Assembly: GCF_009905375.1 (NCBI RefSeq)
Contig: NC_133653.1
Location: forward strand, 67,964,329-68,028,328
Length of the DNA: 64,000 nucleotides
Origin: Apium graveolens
Taxonomy: Eukaryota; Streptophyta; Magnoliopsida; Apiales; Apiaceae
Direction of reading: 5' to 3'
The translations under genes were made by a program, and so were the position numbers. The notes under the pieces are model-generated. The model saw only the letters and a program-made list of their open reading frames with translations, searched no databases and had not been told where the DNA came from. Below are positions 55,623-64,000 of the stretch, piece by piece (positions within the stretch are counted from its first letter, which is position 1; each line of letters starts with the position of its first letter).

Positions 55623-56625
55623 TGTTAGTCCCTTAACAATATGACAAGAATTACAGAAGAGGGGTTGAATGGAATTCTTGAAACATTTTCTTGAAATAAA
55701 AATGTTCTAACTCGAATATATATATAAGTGTGAATTGATTAGCACAATACGGAATAGTTACTTAAGTGAATCAAAACACAAGTAATTAAAAATGAGAGTC
55801 TTTAAAAACTTTCTGGTAGATTTGAATGATTCCACCAGAGATGTATATTATATATCGAGAGAACCCTGTGTGCAAAATGCTCACAGCTGCTTACAATAAT
55901 TGAATAACTAAGAATACAGAGAAATGCTAAGGATTCTGCTTACAAATGTTTCTCTACTTTTTTCTTAGATTCGACAGTTCCTTAGTTGCTACTTCTTGGT
56001 TTATATCTCACCAAGATTACAAAGTCATGAGACAGGATAATAAAACAAAACTATCTAGTCTATTACAATGCTACTTCATTACTCTATTCCAGCATCTTTG
56101 AATATCTTCATAATAGCATGGAAATGGCAATACTTCTTTGTTCTCGAAAACCCAGTTGAATAGGCTACCACATTCCATTTGCATCCACTCGATGCATGTG
56201 ACTGAGTTGTCACTGTTAACAGATATTTGAATTCTTTATCCATCGGGTTAGTGATCATCCGTCGAATTCATTGTTTGTTCATCCGTCGGGTAGCAATCAG
56301 GCACTAGACTTCATTTCACTTATGCAGAATTACAAGACATCATCTATATACAATTAATCAACCTATTCTGCATATCTAACTAAAGTCAACATGACTCAAG
56401 TACTACTACAGATTCTAAACAATGTGTATGCAGAAATGTGCTTCAGACTTATTATTACATAAGCTACTAATTCGACGGATAATAAGTCATCATCCGTCGG
56501 GACTATATTGAGTCATCCGTCGGGTCTTTAAATCTTATCCGTCGAGTGCTACATTATTTCACTAAGTAAAATCTACTAAGATGTTTTGTTCATGTAATCA
56601 TCAAGTGCACAACATATACACAACA
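55623..56625 (-). repeat. 5' LTR of copia E
   Basis: 1003 bp, + strand borders TGTTAGTCCCTTAAC ... TACACAACA. Motif copies at about 56190-56290 and 56470-56545. Confidence 0.95.
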
Positions 56626-56630
56626 GTTTA
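56626..56630. repeat. Right TSD of copia E
   Basis: GTTTA, matching 29766-29770. Confidence 0.9.
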
Positions 56631-56631
56631 T

Positions 56632-58542
56632 CAAACAAAATATTCTAACCTCAAGTTCCTTAGATCTCTCCCAAAGGAGTGGAAGCCAATGACAGTCTCA
56701 TTAAGAAATTCATAAGATTACAAGGAGTTCACCTTAGAGAGACTGTATGGCATCCTGAAAACCTATGAGCTTGAAATAGAGCAAGATGAAAGGATGGAGA
56801 AAGGAAAGAAGAAGGGAGAATCCATTACACTAGTTGCTGAACTAGAGAAGGAGAAAGAGGTGAAGGTGGAAGCTGTTGAATCTACATCAAAGGTCTGTGA
56901 AAGAAAGGATAAAGGGCTGGTAGCTGAAAATGAAGAACAGTTGAGCCAAGATGACATGGATGATATTTATGAGCATCTAGCATTTTTATCCAGGAGATTT
57001 TCCAATCTCAAATTCAAGAAGAATTTTGGAGCATCCAAGCCAAACAGAAACATGGTTGATAAGTCCAAATTTAAGTGTTCCAAATGTGGATTGGCAGGTC
57101 ATTTTTCTAGTGAGTGTAGAAAGTATGTTCCTAGAAAAAAGAAGTTTGAGTCTATTGATTATAAGCAAAAATACTTTGAGTTGCTCAAGCAAATAGAAAG
57201 GGCTTTCATCACACAGGAGAATGACGGGGCTACAGATGGATTGGATGAAGATGAAGAAACAAACTATGTCAACCTAGCCCTAATGGCCAAATCAGATGAA
57301 ATAGAGACCTGTTCATCAAGAAATCAGGTAATCACAATTAACCTAGCACATCTATCTAAAGATGAGTGTAACGATGCAATAAATGACATGTCTACTGAAT
57401 TATATCAACTGCATGTTACACTTAAGTCCCTCACCAAGGAAAATGCAAAAATTAAAGAAAACGGTTTGTTTTTAAGTGAGAGGAATAGTGTGCTAAAGTC
57501 TCAATTTATTGAGTTTGAAACATTGAAATTAGAATGCAAGGTTGCTAAGGATGAACTTACATAATCCTTAAAGAAAGAGGAGATTTTAAGAAGGTAACTT
57601 GAACGAGAACAAGAAGTAATTAAAGCATGGAAATCATCTAGAGATGTTCATGCTCAAATTACTAAAGTTCAAGGTATAGAATCCTTTTGTGATGCAGCTT
57701 GGAAAAAGAGCAAAGAGAGGCTTAATTCCAATCAGGTTGAAGGACTCTTTACAGATGTGGACTCGACGGATGATAAAAATCATCCGTTGAATAATCAAAA
57801 GGATTATCCGTCCAGAGACAAGGAGCCACATCTGTCGGCAGTGAGTAAACCAGTTAGAAAAGCTAATTTAGACAAATTGAATGAGAAATATAGATCAGTT
57901 TCTAAAAACTTTGTACCATGAGAATCAAGTCAAGTGAGAAAAGAAAAGAGAGTTAATGTTGGGCATCTGTCTATCAAGCAATTGAATGACATATTATAAA
58001 AGATTGAGGTTAAGACAGAAGCAAAAAGAAAAAATAATAGAAATGGGAAAGTAGGGATTAACAAACACAACAACTACACACATGATAAATATGCTCCAAG
58101 AAAAATATTTGTTAAGTGTGTTAGTGTTAATCATTTGTCTGTTAATTGCAAACTTGCTATGCCTACTCCCATGTCTACACCTTCTTTTTCCAACATGACT
58201 TCCATGTCTACAATGCCTATGAATGCTATACCAGCTCAGAATATGAATGCACAATTTGCTAATATGCCATTTACACCTAATCCTTAGTACGTTGTATTTA
58301 GTATACCTCAAATGTCATTTAGCATACCTTACTGGAATAACATGTTTGCAAATAGCATGCCTTTTCATGTAAACCAAAATGTGCATGATAATTCTGTTTC
58401 AATGACTGGTTTCAAAGGTCCAACTCAAATGACTAAGGATGAATCTGAGATTCCCAAATCTAATGAGGTCAAACCTAAGAAACCAAAGAAAAAGACTAAT
58501 AAGGCAGGACCCAAGGAAACTTGGGTACCAAAATCAACTTGA
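56632..58542 (+). pseudogene. gag: Copia D gag, second part
   Basis: Continues gag in frame after copia E. It includes NLKFLRSLPKEWKPMTVSLR, then a stop near 56718, TLERLYGILKTYELEIEQDE, a CCHC knuckle (CSKCGLAGHFSSEC) near 57080, and a long helical region. Stops lie at 57562, about 57594, 57918, 58000 and 58286. The second knuckle is damaged (FVKCVSVNHLSVNC). The end is Met/Asn-rich, then KKPKKKTNKAGPKETWVPKS. Confidence 0.88.
57760..57840. repeat. CGACGGAT motif cluster in copia D gag
   Basis: ACTCGACGGATGAT, ATCATCCGTTGAAT, TTATCCGTCCAG, CATCTGTCGGCA. Homologous in position to 53880-53960 of copia E; more copies are decayed. Confidence 0.8.
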
Positions 58543-60090
58543 TTTGGTTTTGATGTGTGCAGGAAAACAGAAAGAATCTTTGGTATCTAGACAGTGGTTG
58601 CTCAAGGCACATAATTGGAGATTGTACCCTGCTCACTGAGTTCAAGAAAAGAGTTGGCCCAAGCATCACTTTTGGAGATGACAGCAGGGTTATACTGTGG
58701 GATATGGCTTGATTTCAAAGGATAATGTCATCATTGAAGAGGTTTCCCTAGTGGATGGACTCAAGCATAATTTGTTGAGTATCAGCCAGCTTTGTGATAA
58801 GAGCAAATCAGTCACTTTCAATTCTGAAGCCTGTGTTGTGACCAACAAGAAAAGCAACAAAGTGGTTCTCATTGGAGTGAGAAAAGGAAATGTGTACCTA
58901 GCGGATTTTAACTCATCAAATGCAGAATCAGTAACTTGTCTTCTTAGTAAAGCAAGTCAAGATGAAAGTTGGCTATGGCACAAGAAGCTGTCCCATCTAA
59001 ACTTCAAGACCATGAATGAGTTAGTCAAGAAAGAATTGGTTAGAGGTATTCCTCAAGTGGAGTTTACTAAGGATGGATTGTGTGATGCTTGCCAGAAAGG
59101 AAAGCAGATTAAAGCATCATTCAGAAAGAAGCTTGATTTAACAATTGAAGAACCTTTGCAACCGTTGCACATGAATCTGTTTGGACCAGTCAATATGTTG
59201 TCCATCTCAAGGAAAAGATATTTCCTAGTAATTGTAGATGATTTCTCAAAGTTTTCTTGGATATATTTTCTAAAATCAAAAGATGAAGCTAGTGAAATCA
59301 TCATCAATCACATAAGGCAAGTCAACAATCATCCTGACTTCAAAGTAGGAAGAATCATGAGTGACAATGGAACTAAGTTCAAGAATTCTGTGATGAGATC
59401 ATTTTGTGAAGAGGATGGGATTATGCATGAGTTTTCTGTAGCTAGAACTCCACTACAAAATGGAGTGGTGGAAAGGAAAAATAGATCTCTCATTGAAGCT
59501 GCAAGAACAATGCTAGAAGAACCAAAGTTACCAACATATTTTTGGGCTGAAGCTGTGAATACTGTATGATACACTCAAAATATTTCTTTGGTTAATCAAG
59601 CAAAATGCATGACACCCTACGAATTGTTCAAGAATAAGAAGCCAACTCTAAATTTCTTACATGTCTTTGGCTACAAATGCTATATCTTAAGGAATCAAAC
59701 TGATCAACATGGAAAGTTTGATGTCAAAGCAGATGAAGGAATTTTTGTTAGATATGCTATGGGAAAAGAATATATAGTCTACAATCTAAAAACCAACATT
59801 GTTATGGAATATGTACATGTTTTGTTTGATGATAAAAAGATTGAAGGACTGCAAGATGGAGATTTCCATGAAAGCCTCAAATTCGGTAATGTTGAGATGG
59901 TTAGTGATGACAGTGATGATGAAAGCGATCAAGAAATAGTGGTTAAGGACAATGCAGAAAAATCTATAACCAATGAAGCACATAACTCAACATCCGTTGA
60001 GTTACACAATGCTTCATCTGTCGGTAGACCGTCAGCTTCATCCATCGGGATACGAAGTGCATCATCCGTTGGAACAATGAGAAGCTGAGA
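58543..60090 (+). pseudogene. Copia D protease and integrase
   Basis: The protease site WYLDSGCSRH is kept, but the frame shifts near 58690. From 58697 it is open for 290 residues: LVDGLKHNLLSISQLCD, HKKLSHLNFKTMNELVKKEL, CDACQKGKQ, then HMNLFGPVN, where the first catalytic Asp of integrase has become Asn, MSDNGTKF (second Asp kept) and [10 protein letters not shown] (Glu kept). A TGA at 59567 interrupts AVNT..YTQN. The later part runs to a motif-rich linker (59990-60072). Just before the protease the sequence reads TTTTGATGTGTGCAG|G, acceptor-like. Confidence 0.88.
59990..60072. repeat. CGACGGAT motif cluster in copia D integrase-RT linker
   Basis: ACATCCGTTGAG, TCATCTGTCGGT, TCATCCATCGGG, TCATCCGTTGG: mostly decayed at CG. 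Same position as 37831-37940 in copia E. Confidence 0.8.
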
Positions 60091-61793
60091 GTCAAAATAG
60101 ATCACTTACAGAAAGAACCCCATCTTTAAGTCAAAGATCCATTAACTCAGGGGGAGTTTCTAATAAACATTACTTAGTCACAAATCAAGACAATAATGAG
60201 GCCTCTTCATCTAGAGCTAATCTACCATAACTGAGAAAATGGACTAGAGATCACCCTTTTGAGCTCATTATTGGTGATGCATTTTCTAAAGTTCAACAAG
60301 GAAAGCAACTCAAGAAGAATGTATGTATAGCAGCTTCCTGTATAAGGAAGAACCAAAGAAGGTAGAAGAAGCTCTGTTGGATCCTGATTGGGTTTTAACT
60401 ATGCAGGAATAGCTAAACCAATTTGAAAGGAATAAGGCATGGAAGCTGGTACCCAAGCCTAAAGGAAAGAATCCAATTGACACCAAGTGAGTATTCAGAA
60501 ACAAGATGGATGAAAATGGTATAGTTGTCAGGAACAAAGCTAGATTGGTTGCTAAGGGCTACTGTCAACAAGAAGGAATAGATTTTGATGAAACTTTTGC
60601 TCATGTTACAAGACTTGAAGCCATCAGAATTTTCTTAGCCTTTGCAGCACATGTTAATTTCAAAGTCTATCAAATGGATGTCAAACGTGCCTTTCTGAAT
60701 GAAGATTTGGAAGAGGAAGTCTATGTCAGTCAGCCTCCTGGTTTTGAAGATCCAAACTTTCCAGAATATGTCTACTATCTTTTTAAAGCATTTTATGGAT
60801 TAAAGCAAGCACCTAGAGCCTGGTATGATACTTTGTCAAAATTTCTCTTAGAAAATCACTTCACAAGAGGTATTGTTGACAAAACTTTATTCTTTAGAAA
60901 TGTTAGTGGCTCTAGTATAATTGTTCAAATTTATGTAGATGATATTATATTTGGCTCTACAGATGAAAAACTTTGTAAAAAGTTTGCCAAATTGATGCAA
61001 AGAAAGTATGAAATGAGCATGATGGGAGAACTAACTTACTTTCTTGGTTTACAAGTTAAGCAAGTTAGTGATGGAATATTCATTAGTCAAACTCCCATGA
61101 CCACTGCAACCAAACTTGAATTAAACACTACTGAAAAGTCTGTGGATATTTCAAGCTATAAAGGCATGGTTGGCTCACTTCTGTACTTAACATCTAGTAG
61201 GCCAGATATAATGTTTGCTACTTGTCTTTGTGCTAGATTTCAGGCTGATTGTAGAGAATCTCACTTAGTAGCTATTAAGAGAATTTTCAGATATCTCAAG
61301 GGAACACCAAAACTTGGCGTTTTGATCTAACTGGTTATTCAGATGCAGATTATACAGGTTGTAAAATTGATAGAAAAAGTACAACAGGAACCTGTCAATT
61401 TCTAGGAAACAATTTAGTATCGTGGTTCAGTAAAAAGCAAAATTCAGTTTCTACTTCTACAGCTGAAGCTGAGTATATTGCTGCTGGTAGTTGTTGTGCA
61501 TAAATTTTATGGATGAAAAATCAACTATTGGACTATGGTCTACAAGTGGACAGAATTCCTATTTTATGTGATAACACAAGTGCAATTGCCATCACTAAAA
61601 ATCCAGTTCAACACTCAAAAACAAAGCACACAGACATCAAGTACCACTTCATTAGGGAGCATGTGATGAATGGTACTGTGGAACTTCATTTTGTTCCAAG
61701 TGAGAAGTAACTTGCAGATAACTTTACCAAGCCACTTGATGAATCCACCTTCTCTAGGTTAGTAAGTGAGTTAGGTATGCTTAATTATTCTTA
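60091..61793 (+). pseudogene. Copia D reverse transcriptase and RNase H
   Basis: After a shift near 60085 the RT linker follows ([17 protein letters not shown]), with stops near 60410 and 60490. From 60506 it is open for 274 residues: [53 protein letters not shown] and the catalytic [13 protein letters not shown] small deletion lies at about 61320 in PKLGV. The RNase H part (STGTCQFLGNN-like, STAEAEYIAAGSCCA) has a TAA at 61501. The end is KHTDIKYHFIREHVMNG, FVPSEK, a stop, then LADNFTKPL to 61793. Confidence 0.88.
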
Positions 61794-62317
61794 AATTATT
61801 TCTGATAATTTTGCAAGTTGCGATGCAGCCAAAAACCTAATTAATTTTTTTGTTTTAGATGAAATTTTGGCTAAGTCAAAATTTACATCTCGACGGATGC
61901 TCATTATCCATCGAGTTTGATCATCCATCGAAATAGAATAGCTTAGAAAAATCAATTACTTTTCTAGATAATTTTATACCCGACGGATAATTGCTTTATT
62001 CTCATCCGTCGAATTCATCTTAGCCGTTAAAAGTACTGAACAATATCCATCGGATATACTTATAGTCTGTAAGTATGTCATGAAGGATAACTGAAAGAAT
62101 TTTGACAGTTTATATTATTTTTAAACGACTATTTTGGGAAATTTTGATTGGGTATTTAATTTTTAACTTTAATTTTTATTCTTTTTTAATCTGAGAATAC
62201 ATAAAAGCCTCACTTCAAGTTTATTTTTACTTTTATCATTCTCTATTGCACTAACTACTATCTTCTTCCTCAAAGCAAAATCCTTTCTATCTCACTACAA
62301 ATTTCCTCACTTTAACA
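61794..62317 (+). other. Copia D gap before ORF3: motif cluster and promoter
   Basis: Non-coding. Motif copies at 61889-61930 and 61979-62060, including the inverted pair CTCGACGGAT (61889-61898) and ATCCATCGAG (61906-61915) with a 7-base loop. Then AT-rich sequence, ACATAAAAGCC at about 62199-62209 (TATA-like) and a CT-rich leader to the ATG at 62318. Same plan as 35505-36060 of copia E. Confidence 0.7.
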
Positions 62318-64000
62318 ATGGCACAAGTAGTCAAAATCATGTCTCAGTCAGGGTTCATCTACGAGAAGAACAACTTCGCTGCTCTTGTGAACAAAGAAAT
62401 TCCTGCATCTGAAGATTTTCACAAAATGATGGAATATGTGAAGGGATGCAAACTCAGTTATGCTATGTTGGAATCACCCAAAATCTATTGTGAAGTTGTC
62501 AAGGAGATATGGACAACTGCTGCGTATTAGTCTACTGACAAAACCATAACTATTACTCTTAAAGGTAAGCAATTCTACATTAACAATGATGTAATTTAAG
62601 CATGCTTTAAGATTCCTGAGAACACTACTACTGAACCACACATAGATGTTAATTTAGTTACCATGCTTAATTCTATTGGCTATGCCCTTCCTACCACTAA
62701 GTTAAGTGAGATTAGAAGGCTAGGTCTTAGAAAAGAGTGGAGTTATTTGTGTGATGTAGTTACCAAGGTGTTTTTTTGGTAAGATAAGTAATTTTGATTA
62801 TGTCAACACTGTCATGCTTAACATGCTTTATATGCTAGTTATTGATAAGTACCATAATTTCAGTGACATGATCATATTTGAGTTAGGTGACAAGTTAAGG
62901 GAAATTAAAAAGAGAACTAAAAATGTCTATTATGCTAGATTCTTTATGATTCTTGCTAACCATTTTGTTGAGGATATTGTTATTGAGAACCCAACCAACA
63001 AACTAGATTGTTGGGTTCAAGAAAGGATAGTGCTTGCAGATCTTAACAGAGCAAGTCATCACAATGAGGTGCCCCTTTTCTATTTTCCAATCATGGAGGG
63101 CCCTCAGGTAAGTGAGGTAAGCACCACTGTCATTACTATTCCAACCTCCCAAATTTCTTTGCCTTTGAGTGTGGCTATGGCATCTGTGTCAATGACCTAA
63201 CGGATGCCTACCCAAGCCACCAAAACAAAAACTCCAAAAACCAAAACAAAGAAAACCCCCTCTGGTTTCTCTCAAAAGAAACCAGTTTCAAAATCAACCA
63301 AAACTAAAGAGGGGAGTGTGAAGGGTGGTAAGGTAGGTGAGGGACAGGGTGAACATCAAAGAAGCCCCAAGAATAAGGATAGAGAGGTAAGTATACCCAA
63401 GCCTAGCCACACCACAGTTTCCCAACAAACTGTGGTGATTAATAGGGAAATAAGCACAACTCTAGTTTCATCCTCCCAAAAGGATGTTACTATTGAAACA
63501 AGATCCCAACCAGGAGCACAGGCCAAGAGGGTAAGGGACACAAGCTCACCTCAAACTTATGCCAGAAAGAAGAGATCCAAAACCATTATGGATGCGCAGG
63601 GAACACACACAGTGCAAACTAAAGCTAAAGACTCAGTCACTGCACCATCTAAAATTCAGATTGATGTGGCTCCAATAAATGTAGAGTCACGGCCAAAATC
63701 TTTAATCATAGAAGCACCACAAACACCAAATTCTCCCACAAATTCTCTGGATGTGGATATGATCAACACATCAATTCCTGATTCCCCTTCTTTAACTCTG
63801 TTAGGGAAGCCAAAATCTAGTGCAAGTGAGCATCATCTTTTAGATAATTTGTTGGCTCACTTTCCAATCCTTTCAGGAACTGTTGAGACATTTGTGCCCA
63901 AATTATCATCAATCTGCACAGAGTCTACAATAGTTTCCACTCCAAACTCTATAATTTCTTATATTTCGATGGATATTGTTCATCCGTCGGTTAGTGATTG
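62318..64000 (+). pseudogene. Copia D ORF3, broken and cut by window end
   Basis: Starts MAQVVKIMSQSGFIYEKNNF, closely matching copia E ORF3. It continues DFHKMMEYVKGCKLSYAMLE with a TAG at 62528 and another stop near 62597. A T-run shift near 62770 follows, then YARFFMILANHFVEDIVIEN, NKLDCWVQERIVLADLNRAS and PLFYFPIMEGPQVSEVS. A stop at 63198 is followed by a Lys/Thr/Ser-rich region with SPQTYARKKRSKT. The window ends inside another motif cluster (TTTCGATGGATATTG, TTCATCCGTCGG at 63965-63990), at the position of the E cluster at 33735-33852. Confidence 0.85.

Larger units (their letters stand above)
29771..56625 (-). mobile_element. Copia E: full-length - strand element, split by gypsy F
   Basis: LTRs at 55623-56625 (5') and 29771-30771 (3'), with GTTTA TSDs. 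Without gypsy F it is about 13.0 kb, long for copia because of ORF3. Order on the - strand: PBS 55609-55620, gag, protease and integrase (broken by F at 38584-52391), RT, RNase H, a gap with motif cluster and TATA box, ORF3, polypurine tract, 3' LTR. All genes carry stops or shifts. Its LTRs differ at many more places than those of F, consistent with E being older than F. Confidence 0.95.
28195..64000 (+). mobile_element. Copia D: + strand copia element, runs off window
   Basis: 5' LTR 28195-29224, primer-binding site 29227-29238, gag 29286-29770 plus 56632-58542, pol 58543-61793, ORF3 from 62318 onward. Copia E (29771-56625) is inserted in its gag with TSD GTTTA (29766-29770 and 56626-56630). 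Removing E and one TSD copy joins 485 + 1912 bases into exactly 799 codons, strong support for this history. D and E belong to the same broad family (similar LTRs, gag, pol, ORF3) but inserted in opposite directions. D has many stops and is the older of the two. Confidence 0.93.

Overview
The window is plant nuclear DNA made entirely of nested LTR retrotransposons. I see no host gene, rRNA, tRNA gene or CRISPR array. Reasons for calling it a flowering plant, probably a eudicot: Ty1/copia and Ty3/gypsy (chromovirus) elements with kilobase LTRs, primer-binding sites matching initiator-Met tRNA (TGGTATCAGAGC), 5-bp target-site duplications (TSDs), and AT-rich, heavily nested layout. Species cannot be named from this sequence.

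Layout. (A) 1-4973: 3' end of a + strand gypsy element with a 4.2-kb LTR. (B) 4974-26135: a + strand chromodomain-carrying gypsy element (Tekay/Del-like), its 5' LTR cut short at 4974. It is split before its gag gene by copia-1 (8852-19091, - strand). (C) 26136-28194: 5' end of a third gypsy family (LTR tail, PBS, pre-gag ORF, gag), broken by copia D. (D) 28195-64000+: a + strand copia element whose gag is split by copia E (29771-56625, - strand). The integrase of E is in turn split by gypsy F (38584-52391, - strand). Removing F with one copy of its 5-bp TSD restores the integrase frame of E. Removing E with one copy of its TSD restores a 799-codon gag frame in D. The nesting C < D < E < F is therefore well supported, and F is youngest.

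Gene logic. Copia-1, D and E have gag, then protease-integrase-RT-RNase H, then a third large ORF (ORF3) in the position where some Sireviruses carry an env-like gene; no signal peptide or membrane segment is visible in it. In D and E, ORF3 has its own TATA box and CT-rich leader. Copia-1 has lost its reverse transcriptase but keeps intact gag and ORF3. Gypsy F has almost identical LTRs around a dead, rearranged interior.

Most notable signals. (1) The LTRs of three gypsy families (A, B, F) carry the same tiny exon: a 3' splice-like CAG, nine bases, ATG, a peptide head resembling the histone H3 tail, then an AG|GTAG donor, with exon length always a multiple of three. In B it would splice in phase onto the pre-gag coiled-coil ORF. 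(2) Each copia group carries its own short motif scattered through LTRs, gag linker, integrase-RT linker, the gap before ORF3, and ORF3: CGACGGAT in D/E (often as hairpins) and CAGAACTT in copia-1. All translations and comparisons were done by eye.
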